This document shows positions 10,000-20,977 of a stretch of 64,000 nucleotides of DNA, piece by piece. Under the pieces are notes generated by a model that saw only the letters and a list, made by a program, of their open reading frames with translations, was not told the DNA's origin and ran no database searches. Made by a program: the position numbers and the translations under genes. Position 1 is the stretch's first letter; every line of letters starts with the position of its first letter. Location: positions 11,628 to 75,627 of the forward strand of contig LSRX01000136.1 of the NCBI GenBank assembly GCA_001939145.1. The letters are read 5' to 3'. Source of the stretch: Symbiodinium microadriaticum (lineage: Eukaryota; Sar; Dinophyceae; Suessiales; Symbiodiniaceae).

Positions 10000-12890
10000 A
10001 GGCCTTCGTCTGCAAATCGCAGACCGGAAGGTTTTCCTGCCTGGGTGCATCTTGTGACGATGCAGCTTGTGCACGCCTGCAGCCCTATCCCTGGGTCAGC
10101 GGACCCAGGGAGGGCAACAGCAAGTCAGACAGGCGGCATTTGGGGAAAGTCCGTCGGTTGTGATCTCTCGGGATCCCACACTCTGTTTGCCGCAGCTGCA
10201 GGGAGGAGGATGAGGAGAAGGCTCAAAAACCTCAAAGTTAAAGTCGTTGTTGCAGGCCGGCAACTCTGGAGCAGACGTTTCTGGGCGCCGCCTCAGGCGG
10301 GAAGTGGGGAGATGGAAGTGAGTGGGGAAGTTTCATCAAGAGAAAAGCAGCAATGGAGAGCGTTGCTTCGTAAGTCGTTAGATGCGGATGCTGCTAAGGT
10401 CGGAGTTGACGAGTGAGGAGGCCTTTTCAACACTGCGTCCTGCACTAAGCCAGGTACTCTAGGGCCCTTATAGGCCCTAATTAGACTTCTCTCGCTGCGA
10501 GTCTCGGACTTTCCAGGCCGGGGAAGGCGCTGTCTCCTGCTTCCTTGAAGGGAGGGCAAAGCACCTTTCCGCATGCCTTTGGGACTTCTCTTTGGGAGTT
10601 TCGCTTGTGGCTGCTACGGCAACGTGCAGGGTGAGGGAACCTTAGTCCTAGGCCACATTGCTTGAAGAAGTTGTTCAGGTCGGACAGCATACGCTCAGCA
10701 GACAGAGACCAAAGCATGAGAAGTGGCAGCCGAACGCGAGCTTGAATTGGCTCCCCAACCTCGCAAAATTCGTGCTCATCCCATATGCGGACCGAGGCGC
10801 CGATGCTCGGCGGCTTTTGGCCGCCAGGCGATCGTCGGCAGCTCGGTCTTGATCCACCCATCAACCGACAGAATCGAGCTGGCTGCGGGGTTTCTGCGAT
10901 TTGGGGAAAGTGCAAATTTGCAGTCGCAGGCCAAAAAAGGCCATAATATGGGCGCAGGGTTTTGTCGTGTGGCCAAAGGCAAGGTGAAAAGCTTTCGGAA
11001 ATCTTTTCACAGTTTGGGGAACTGAAGAGCAGCAGCTCACTGTGCTTATGGCTTCATGCCTTCCGAAAGCGTTGGTGGCTCCGTCGGTATCACGAACCCA
11101 TTTGACAGACTCGTCAGGTCTGACGTCACCGAGCCTGAACTGGAAGCAAAGGTCGGGGCCAAACCGGAATGCTACATGAACAGGCTAGACGCTGGAGGTG
11201 AAAGGCAGGGCAGACAGTTTGCCCGCAGGTGAATGACTTCCTCAAGCGATCCTGGGCAAACATCGTGACAAATGCGCAGGGTGCCAAGATGCCGTTCAAG
11301 GCATGTGAACTCTGAAGGGTTTAGTTGCTTCAAGTTGCTCCAGTTTCAACGCCATGTATTTGTTCTGGTTGAGCGGGTAGGGGGCGAGGCGCTCTTCATG
11401 TCCGTGGCGTGAAGCAGGTGAAGCCAGTGTTTGCATAGAAACCGAGCAGGGACGGTTTTGCCTTCTTCAGACAGGACAGTGCCACCACTCGACCGCCCAA
11501 TTTCAGGAGGCACCGTTACTTGCAAGAAATAGGCATTCAAAGATATCAAATCGGGGTCATGGAAGCTTGATCATCGAAACACTTTCCTTTGCATTGACCT
11601 TATTATCTGCCTCGCATTCCACAGGTGCAGGGCTGGCTGTTACTCCGACACAGGGCACCATTGACGGTCTTGTCCGCAAGAGTTATATTTGACTGGCACT
11701 TCGAGGGTTGCCGTGGCTTAGCCTCCCAAGCCATGGTGCGGGGTGCGGCTGGGCCTTCAAGCCGATGTCTGAGAAGCTTCTTCGGCTCGAGCGTGTCAAT
11801 TTGAAACGCTTCTGCCACTTTGCGCAGGTGATGGTGTGGAGCAGCCTCCCAAAAAGCGCGCCCGGAGCGCGAAGACCCCCAGCCTCCCGGCTTGATTTCT
11901 GTTGAATTACATTCGGGGTTGTGACATCGGGTTCTCTGCGATCAGGCTTCGTGCCTTTGGGTCGCGTGTGAGGTGATCCCAAAGGCACTGGATCGAAGGA
12001 CCTCGTCCTTGCTGACCTCCTGCAGGCGCCCAAGGCGCAACAGATCGCAGGCCTGGGAGGGCGAGGGCTACACTCATAGCTCAGCTGAGCTTATCTTCGG
12101 CTCCGACTGATTCAACTGAAGTGGACAGAACGGATGCGCACACTTGGAACCGTGTGAGCAGGTCCAGCACGAGCAGCCGGCCGGCGTGCCTTGTCACAAT
12201 CGAAGTGCCTTCGAGGGCGATTTCAGGACGGCGACTGGCTCGGTTTCGCGATATCAAGCATCAGACATCGCCACGCTTTCTAATTTTCAATTTGCTGGGT
12301 GTAAGACGCTAGACTTCAAACCATCTTTGAAGGCCACCCCCGGATGTCACTGGTAGCATGCTTCGCCTCAGGCCGTCGTTTTCGGCATTGCCTCACAAGT
12401 GTTGCAGACGCAAAGTGCATGGCTTCGAACGTGTGTCGTCAGCCGGAAGGCAATTCATCATGGCCTGGCAATCCTCCGCAACATGTTGGCAGATCGTGCT
12501 GAGTGTCGCTTCTGTTATGGTGGCCTGCTACGTTCGCTGCCCTGCCTGTCTTTGACATGTCACGTCCACTCTTTTTGAACTCTGCTTGCATGAGTGATCT
12601 TGGGTGTTGCCTGGCCGGGTCTGGTCCTGCACTCGTGGTTTGAACTGTCGGTCTGCTGCGCTCTACCAAATCAGGTCGTGCTTACAAGCATGGGAGTTTG
12701 CGATAATCGCCGTGAAAGCGCTAGGCCAGAAGCTTGGCCTAGCTTCTCTAAGCCTTCTGAACTGACAAGGCGTGGCTCCGGAGACCCCTCGCGTCGTTGC
12801 TCGCGGCCCGGTTTTGCCGGCGGCTGGGCTGTGCAAGACCAAGTTCAAGTAATCACCTGTAGCTAGAACGGCAGGCCAGCCAGTCGAACC
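10000..12890. other. No recognised gene; possible terminal exon near 10345-10416
   Basis: Mostly unassigned. A stretch ending at a TGA at 10414-10416 reads REKQQWRALLRKSLDADAAK on the + strand and looks like a helical protein C-terminus, but no family is evident. The remainder shows no repeat or domain that I recognise on either strand. Confidence 0.3.
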
Positions 12891-12897
12891 TGACAAG

Positions 12898-13101
12898 ATG
12901 GAGCTCGCAGAAAGCCTCACTGTTGGGACTGCAGGGAATTGGGAGAGAGCAAACTCCCAGGCTGTCGCTGCCGATGGTGAGGCGCGACGGCGCTATGCGG
13001 AGGCAGCTGCTTTGGACGAGGCGGCGAGTGGCCGTTCATCCAAGAGCGAAGTTCAAGCTTCGACTTTGGATAAGCTCAAGAACTGGGCAAGAATGCCCTA
13101 A
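12898..13101 (+). CDS. Hypothetical small protein or last exon (67 aa)
   Basis: An ATG-started open frame ends in TAA. The protein is hydrophilic and rich in Ala and Glu (AVAADGEARRRYAEAAALDE), then SKSEVQASTLDKLKNWARMP, consistent with an amphipathic helix. I do not recognise a family. The ATG may be internal, because the frame could continue upstream through an acceptor. No other gene nearby constrains its role. Confidence 0.35.
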   Translation: MELAESLTVGTAGNWERANSQAVAADGEARRRYAEAAALDEAASGRSSKSEVQASTLDKLKNWARMP

Positions 13102-16100
13102 GTGCAGATCCATTCACCGGTCTAGTGATCAAGGCTCGTGGCATTCGAGGGTGGGGCGCAGCCATGGAATTTCTTTTGGTTTGCTCGACAGAAGGCCTCA
13201 GGGTGGTACCTTCTGGCGCTCAGCAAGTTCAGTTTCAATAGTATGTTGAGCACCTCCGCGTGTTCCTTCAGCTCGTAAGGTCGTCATCGGCTGGCACACG
13301 GGCTCTGCGGATCCAACGCCCATCCGGCTTGTGAGAAAAGGCTTGATGGCACCCTGCACTGGCTGCCGATGTCTCTGGCATGTCTGTGGGCACGCTCCCT
13401 ATTGCTCCATGAGCAGGAAAGGAATTGGTGCAGGGAGAAGTCTTCGAAACACAAAGTGACGAAATTCGTCGCTTGGCTTTGAGTGTAGGGGGCAGACTGC
13501 AGCAAAGGCATGTGTGCGAAGACCGACTCGGGATCTTGAGGTAGGGAGTACCCAGATGCTCCGATTGCCAAAGCCCACCGCGCCAAGTACAACTGGGTTG
13601 CAGAGACCGCAGGGAACCGCTTTACAAGATACTGGCCGTAAAGTTCTGGACAGTACTCTTTGGTCAGTCCGAGACAGGCAAAACCGTGTTTAATTTCAGT
13701 GCATGGCCCAGGAGATCCCACAAAGATGCTTCCCGTAGTGCGCACATCGGGAATGATTGGGATACTTGGCCACAATCCGAAATGAACTCTCGCATGCACC
13801 CTGTCGATGCTGTCTCATGTGTTTCGTTTTGTGATCTGGTGTCGTATCAAGCGCCAATTTTCTATTGATTCTATTCACCCCGAGGAAATGGTGTTGCGAC
13901 GTCTGTGGCAAGTGCCTTTGCTGTAAATTCGGTGGCAGGGGAACCCGGTGCTACCCTACGCGGTCAATGTAGCAGAGAGCTGGCAAGTTTTTGTTTCATC
14001 CAAGGACCGCTTGCGGGCAGTTGTTTGTCTTCCGAGCATTTCTCCGAAAAGAGCATTTACGTGGTTCCACAGACAGGACGGGGTGAGGTCATGCAGTGTG
14101 TGCTCGTCGCCACAAGCCACACGGCAAGTGCAGGCGCTTAGATACGTTCGTGGCCTACATCTCCTTCCGCTGCGGCCGCGGCTTGTTGGGACAGTCTCTC
14201 GCCTGCAGCTATCTGATGCCGAAGTTGGGCCAGCAAGACCGCTTGCGTCAGGTGTTCCCTGCCCTCTGAGGCTCACGGAGTACACGCGCTTCAAAGAAGA
14301 GGTTTACAGAGCAGCACTCAGCGCTTGAGGGCTGCTTCCACTCGCTGGATGATGCAGTCTGTGGCAGTGTGCCAACATACGCGCCAAAGCAAATTCCAAG
14401 GCCTGACTACAAGCGCGGTGGATATCGATGATGCTCGTTCTCAGTTGGAAGCCTTGCTGCACATACTCGGTCGATCGGCGCCGTCGCAGCCATCTGCTAT
14501 CATCTGCCAGGAGGAGTCCATGCGTCGCAGCAGCCGCGAGGTGCCGGGTGACTCAAACTCAAGAGACTCTGGGAGAGTGTCCATGAGCGCTCCCGATACC
14601 CGTGATGAGTAATGAGTGCGTCCCAGAGCTTCCTCGTCCAAAAGGACCGGCAGTTTCTGATTGACGAGTTGGAAAGACTGGCTGGAGTTGGTGTTTTCGG
14701 CGCCACCAAGACGGCAGAGATGGAACTCTGCCGGAAAGAGGGTGGAGTCAAGATGCGGCCCCGCAGCGCGGTGTCTCTCAGTGTGCTTGCTCCGAGGAAT
14801 CTGTGGAGCAGATGATGCCTGGTCAAGGCATGGTTCTCATGCGCAGTGCCGAGGCCAGACCGACAGGCCGACTGCCTACCTGCAACGTTCGGCACACAAA
14901 GCTTTTTGTGCGAAGGACGTTTTCCGCGCGATGGCTCGGACCCTTGCGCCACGCTTCTCCGACGCAAGGCTGCAGGTGGGATCCACCGAGCTTCCCGGTC
15001 CCAAGGTGTCAACGCACGGCTTCTTGCAGCCGCGGCCGTGGCAGTTACGGAGGAAGCGCAGCTGGAGGGCTACCTGAAAGGAGCTCCGGGGAAAAGTTTG
15101 GCCTCGCAGGTTCTTCACTCGTCCCTGAAGGTGCCGCAGCGAGCCTCGGGGCCGGTGGGCCGTTGCCGCAGGCCGCGGGGTACAGGGAGAGGCTCACTGG
15201 TCCCTAGCGTGGGGGGGTGGCGTTCTGCTGCCGAGGCCCCGTTGAGGTCATCGTTCCGGGAGGTGGTCAACTGCATCGAAGCCGTACTCCGTGCTTCTAA
15301 CGGAGCGGGGGAAACTTAAGAAATCTTAAGAACGTCAGACCCCGCAACTGAGTGCAGGGTTCTTCAATGCCAAAGGCTAAGCTTGGGTGGAACGTCAGTG
15401 AAGTGCTTCAGAGGTTCTCCATACATCGCGAATCTCGCCGAGCAAAAACTCCCTAGCCAAGCGCTCCCTTCAGGAGAAGAGGCTGGCTGCCTGCGAGTGG
15501 AGCTGGCGTGTTCTTGGGACTCCAGCATCAAGGCCCCAACTGTTTTTGCAAGACATGGATTCGCGTGCCGTTTCGATGGATTGCTTCCAAGTCGTCCGAT
15601 GCACTAGAGGCGTTCGGTCCTGCCAAAGCCGCTGTGACCATTCGCCTTGGCTACCTGCAAGCGAGGTGCAAGGGTCCCGACGAAAATGGAGATCCTTTAA
15701 CAAGCTTTTTGGTTTCCTTAACAATGTAACCCCAAGAATCGATCGAACCGCGTGCCCAAACTCGGTTTCATTGCCAGGAAGGCGTTGCATGCATTTGCAC
15801 CGTCGGCAAGGCTATCCAAAGAAGAGGTGCCCTGCTGAAAGGTTGAAGCAGTAGCTGCAAAGTCGTCACAGTTTGCTGTTGGAGCGCGGTAACAGTCCAG
15901 CCATCGGCTGCTGCCTCACATCGCTCGCCGCTTTCTCTCGCGTCCCGTCCAATCCGCAGAAGCTACGACGGCTGTGCAACACTCACCCATAGCGGCGATA
16001 GCAACTTCTACTCGACAAGAGACGATTCCTTGGCCCACAACTCACGCATATCGGATGTCTGTTGGATGTGGTGTTGGAGGCCTCGGCGCTGCAGCATCGT

Positions 16101-16933
16101 CTCGAGCAGGTGTCTGGGGCCCTTGCAGCTGCGCGACTGGCCCAGCAGTATGCGGTTTGGGCCAGTATAGCGGTATAGCGTGGAGCTTTTCCGGGTTGCG
16201 AGACTGGGATGATCGGATGCAAGGATTGAGATGGCTTGGGGACATTCGCGATGCAAGTCGTGCTTTGTTTGAAGGAGTGTAGGGTCTGTTCGTGGATGCC
16301 TGGAAATTTGACGTCCCTTTCGTGAATTCGGATGACTTACAGCGGATTAAAATGTCTTCACCGCTCGATTCATAGCTGTGCTTGATCGCGCTATTGTGGG
16401 GCAAAACGCCAACCGTTGTACGAGGCCGCATGCAGCGGAAACAGAACCTCGGTCTAATTATGGTGGCCTTGTCCAGTACGTCTTGATGCCATCAGTGACT
16501 GTATGCAGATGTGTCTTATGAGCAGATGCCCTGTGTGCGACATCTGCATAGTTTCCGTCAGAGCACAGAGGACCGGCGCCTGAGCGGAGCGCCAGCCCCA
16601 CTGCCGGCCACCCTCCGCCCTCGCCATATCGGAGACTTGGACTGCAAACAGCAGCGGTACTTGCTGTAGGTTTTACCCTTCAGGAAAGCCAAGCACATTG
16701 ACTCAGGCCGGGCAGAGAGTTTGGGTTATGGTTGGCATGCTGCTGACTGGGCACAGAGGCTGAAGGCGGAACGTTGCGACATATCTGGGACGTCGTCTTG
16801 TACCAAGCATCACGCAGCTGTTGCTCAAGATAGGTTGAGCTGCAGAGTTGCCTGCAGATAGTGTCAGCTTCCCGTGCGCAGCCATTTTATTGTAACAAGG
16901 GGGCCCAAGCAATTCCGTGAAAAGAACCTTCCC
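13102..16933. other. No recognised gene; two candidate exons
   Basis: No family was identified. Two + strand stretches look protein-like. 14612-14815 contains QKDRQFLIDELERLAGVGVF. 15010-15319 contains AVAVTEEAQLEGYLKGAPGK and ends at TAA. They may belong to one gene, but I could not join them by phase. The rest is featureless. Confidence 0.3.
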
Positions 16934-19020
16934 ATGGGGCTGCTTTCCCGCTTCTCGTCTGACTCCGAGCCGACTTGGGGCAAGGTTCTTGCAGGATTGG
17001 GGAGCCTTGCGGCTGGTGGTGCCATCTACTGGCTGCTCTCTAGACATTTGGGCTGGCACCGTCCAAAGCGGGTGCGCGTTGCCAGCTTGTACGTGTACCC
17101 CATCAAGGGCTGTAAAGGCCACTCGCTCTCAAAGGCACGTCTTACGAAGTGGGGGATCGAAGACGATCGAACGTACATGATCGTGAACGACAAAATGGAG
17201 TTTGTTTCACAACGCGAGCTACCCCGCATGGCCCTCATCCATCCAGACACTCGGCAAGCAGTAAGCACATGCAAGCACTGTGCCTGGAGCAGTAGGTCCC
17301 CGACTTCGCTCCTAACTTGACAGGACCTGCCAACCTCAAAAGGCATCATGATGCGCGTGGCTCCGGGGGAGGCTGCGGACCCGCTGCTTGTGCCGCTGAA
17401 GGTAGATGGCCCAGAGAAGAAGGTCAGAGCTCCTGGGCATGGGACTGGCTGTGAAGCTTCTTTGGAAGACATGACAGAGAGAGGGTTCTGCTATGTTCTG
17501 CTGCCAAAGCTTTAAACGTTTGTGGTCGCTCAGGTTTGGGAGGACTGGGTACCGGCAATAGATCAAGGCAGGGAGTTGGAAAAGCGGATTGCCTGACCAA
17601 CTTTTCTGGGATGTGCACCCTGCAACGTCATGCCTGCGACTGTTGGAGGTGACGAGGTGGCAAAGTGGCTTTCAAGCTACTTGCGGATTGATGGCCTGCG
17701 GCTAGCAGTTAGGCTGCAATTCCTCGAAACTGATTCTGCATGTTTGTAGCGGGAGGGGGTTCGGCTGAACACCAATCTAAGTCGACATAGCTGATTGAAG
17801 AGCTTCGGGCGTAAGGCAATTGGGAGATTCTTGGCTGTTGTGCTCCCGGGGGTCATCGGGCGTGGGCCTTTCGTGTGCAAGGGCCTTTGACAGGACTCTT
17901 CCGGGGTAGAACAAATTACTCTCTCTCTCTCTCTCTCTCGCGCTCTCGCTCTCTCCCTCTCTCAGTTTAAAGATTGTGCCAGCAGCCGAATCCTTACGAT
18001 TGCAACAGCGATTGTGTACCAGAGTCTGTGACTTGAAAGTCGAGATCCTTTCCCGAACCGCAGCCAAGTGGGGCGGCAGGAATGTAGGGCTGCAGGGTCT
18101 GTGGTGGTGGATGTGCTGTAGCTCCTCGCTGCTCGCTAGTTCGGGACAAGCTACGCAAGTTGAGCATGTCGAGCATCAGCCGGGACTTGAAAGTCGGAAA
18201 TCCGCCAACTGCGCCGGCACCTTCCAATCATCATGCATGAGCTTGCTGGCCCAGGCAGCTACCCCGCCGCCCATCCCCAACTTCAGCCCACATCGTCAGT
18301 CGTCAGGCTAGTAGGTTCCATTTCGGAAATGGGTCTACCCAGCCGTAATTCAACCCCACATCTACTCATTTGTTTGGCTGAAATGCCCATGTGTAGACCC
18401 CATCTTCGGTAACATCGGTTATCTCCTCTGAGGTTAGAATCGCCAAGACGGCTCAACGAACTACGGACCCCAAGTACGGCATTGGAGAGACTGCCTTCTC
18501 TGACGGCTTCCCAGTGCTGGTGACATCGCAAGCTTCCATCGATGCAATTCGCAGAAGAGTTGCTCGGCAGGAACGACAGCACTCATGTTTTTGTTGTGAG
18601 TCCATTGATGTTGCATTTCCAAAGCAGGTGAAAAATGCAGGGGGCCCGGTTGTGGGCATTGACCGCTTTCGACCGAACATCCATGTGGAAGGTTGTGGGC
18701 CTTTTCAAGAGGACGAGATGCGGTCATTGTCCCTTCCAGGAGTGCAGCTGCCATTGGTGAAGCCTTGCTCCCGCTGCACTGTCCCTGGAATTGACCAGCA
18801 GACCGGTACGCGAACGACGCAGACAGGAGGCGCTGTGACGAAGACCCTGCGAGAGCACCGTTCTGGACGCTTGATGGCCCAGAGTGCAGCGCTGCACAAG
18901 GGCTTCTTTAGTGAATCCAGAAGAGCAGATGATGTCTATTTCGGGCAGAACGCGCTGGTTGTTCTCGACCACAGTGGGGTGGAGATTTCCGTCGGCGACA
19001 TTGCGGCCGTGGCATGGTAA
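16934..19020 (+). CDS. mARC: mARC-like MOSC-domain protein, five exons, complete
   Basis: Mitochondrial amidoxime-reducing-component type protein: a molybdenum-cofactor enzyme that reduces N-hydroxylated compounds with cytochrome b5 as partner in known relatives. Exons 16934-17260, 17324-17422, 17534-17567, 17649-17704 and 18433-19020 join in phase to 367 residues, the usual length range. Introns start with GT, GT, GC and GC; all end AG before G. An N-terminal hydrophobic anchor (residues about 18-38) precedes a MOSC N-terminal domain (RVASLYVYPIKGCKGHSL, then FVSQRELPRMALI) and a MOSC domain with GETAFSDGFPVLV, RFRPNI, the CSRC motif (Cys284 and Cys287, one expected to ligate Mo), GIDQ, KTLR, VYFGQN and SVGD. 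ATG 16934 is the first in frame. The third and fourth exons are tiny. The last intron holds a CT repeat. No damaging change is visible, so it is probably functional. Confidence 0.9.
17918..17963. repeat. CT dinucleotide repeat
   Basis: Interrupted (CT)n run inside the fourth intron of the mARC-like gene. Confidence 0.9.
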
Positions 19021-19947
19021 GAGCCAGAGGAAGTACTCAGACATGTTGACATCAATGCTTCGAAAAGAGCTTTTCACCTGGCCTCCGCGTGCCAGTGCGC
19101 TGCACAGGTTTCGTGTCAAGGAGGTAAAGATAAAAGACACGGACAGAAGCCCGCGTCACCCTTCTATGGGGTTGGAGCAAAGATATCCATGGGTAACATG
19201 GGCCCTCCACGGAAAGGTTGCCTTTGCGGCCAGACGAGCTGCACAGTCAATGTACAGTGATGATTTAGGGATGATGATTCATCGTGCACCAAACAAGCGA
19301 GACCTTTCCAGCCGATTTCTGAGCAAGCCAGCAACGAGCATCCGCGAACCAAGGGTGTGTGTAGCATTCCTGGGAGGACTTGTTGGCTGCCGAGTTTGAC
19401 TTCGTCCAACGGCCCTTGCGCTACCTGGCCCAATGGTGGGAGAAGAGTAGTAATAGCTCAGAAGAAGAATACAGTCCTGCAACGTAGCCATGGGTGACTA
19501 AAATGATTCGATAGAGCTCAGCCGTGGACCCATCCAGAGTCAGGCTAATGCACGCAATGACTATGTCGTGCTGCTTCCTGAAGGCACTTACAAAAATTTT
19601 GGGCCCGATTTGTGCATCGTTCCAATTAGGTCTTGTCACTGGCTGCTCCGGTGCAGAGGCATGGGGCAGTTTCGGCAGCGTTTTCAGATCTCGGTTTGAG
19701 CCCGGCTAGGCGCCACATTTTGCCATGCGCCAGCTCGTGGGCCACGAAGGCGCATCTCCAAGTGGTTCATAAGATGCCGGCACAGGCGAATCAGACTTCA
19801 GAAAGGTTTGGATTCAGTTTGGACCAAAGGCCTCCCAAGTGGATGGAGCATGTGTCCGGCAACCAACATGTTTCGCAAGACACCACGATGTGTGTCCGCA
19901 GCCTCAAGCTCCCCGAACTACCGAAGAGCTGACAGGCTATTATGATC
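19021..19947. other. Spacer between mARC and methyltransferase genes
   Basis: No domain is recognised. The 5' exons of the methyltransferase, including its motif I, should lie here or be missing. The + strand stretch 19800-19925 (FSLDQRPPKWMEHVSG) is open but does not show the expected SAM-binding glycine motif. Confidence 0.35.
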
Positions 19948-20977
19948 TGCTTTGTGAGTTAGGCTTCGAGCAGCTGTTCGGCTCCGAGATCAACGAGAAC
20001 CCGCGGCGCTTTATCCTTAGGAACTGCATCTCGACAAACGACACTTGTAAACGGGGTTCCTTGTGGTTACTGGCTTTGCTCCACATCAGGAAGATATGAA
20101 TCTTGGAAGTTGCAGTCAAGCCAGAGCCGGTCGGTCTGTGGGTCTTGCTCGCGGATGTTCGCAGCTGCAGTGGTTGCTTTGTTGTCTTTGCGCATCTCCG
20201 TCCATCCACGACGATGGTTGCCCATTGGACCTGTGAGGCAACACCAAGCACCTCTTCGAGGACGTTTGCTACGTCATGCAAGGTGTGGTAAACTGTGCAG
20301 GCCTCGGTTCGCTTTTCGACTGGTGCAGGTTCCGGGGCCTGTGCTCGTCATGGTGGCCGCTGCAGCGTGCCTGGCGGGGAGGTGGACATTTTCGTCGGAG
20401 GTTTTCCTTGCACTCCGCAACGTGGCGACTCCATGGGTTCTTTCGTGAAGGTTTGCTTCGACGAGGTTTGGAGGGCTGGGGTTGCCTGGACGGTCTTCGG
20501 CGGAGAGTCGTGTTTGTCGACTTTGCCTAACTCAGTGGTGGCACCAAGGTATTCTTTTTGCAATCCCAAGCGGTTCAAGAGGAACTGCTTTACTGAACCT
20601 GCAGCCGTGCCCTTCTTCGAGATGCGCTCCTTCTCTGCATATGGAGCTTTTCCGGGTTCGATGCCGCTGAGTGCACGCTCCGTCGCGGGTAGTTTACAGT
20701 TTCAGGTAGACAGCATGTCACGTCCTGATGACTTGGGTGGAGTCAAGTTGGACTGACTGGCAACATCCTTGTCTGGGAGCTTTGGCCACAGCACGTCTTT
20801 CCCCGCATGCTCAGGAAAGTTCATCGCGGAGAGGAGACCGCGGTTGGTGATCCTGGAGAATGCCGGGTTCCTGGCACGCAGCCACAACACCTTTTACTGC
20901 TGTATGCGCCGAGGTGAAGGGTTTGCTCGCACCGAATCCGGAAACCGAGCACCCTCCTATCGATTTTATTCTTCGAG
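19948..20977 (+). CDS. DNA cytosine-C5 methyltransferase, 5' and 3' ends unresolved
   Basis: Transfers a methyl group from S-adenosylmethionine to C5 of cytosine in DNA. Six exons join with matching phase: one ending at 20025 (FGSEINENPRRFILRN, motif II region), 20238-20282 (NTKHLFEDVCYVMQ, motif III region), 20329-20416 (VDIFVGGFPCTP), 20549-20625 (YSFCNPKRFKRNC... FFEM), 20815-20861 (KFIAERRPRLVILEN) and 20914-20977 (VKGLLAPNPETEHPPIDFIL). Across the third intron the catalytic motif IV GFPCTPYS is restored, and across the fifth motif VI LENVKGLL. Introns are 212, 46, 132, 189 and 52 bp; donors are GC, GT, GC, GC and GC, and all acceptors are AG before G. Motif I, motif VIII, the target-recognition region and motifs IX-X were not located with certainty. 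Dinoflagellate genomes carry many such enzymes, some inside retrotransposons, but no reverse transcriptase is visible beside this one. Confidence 0.8.

Noticed and set aside
20862..20913. Frame break in the methyltransferase as a frameshift mutation
   Set aside because: Removing 20862-20913 as a GC-AG intron restores LENVKGLL exactly, so splicing explains it better.
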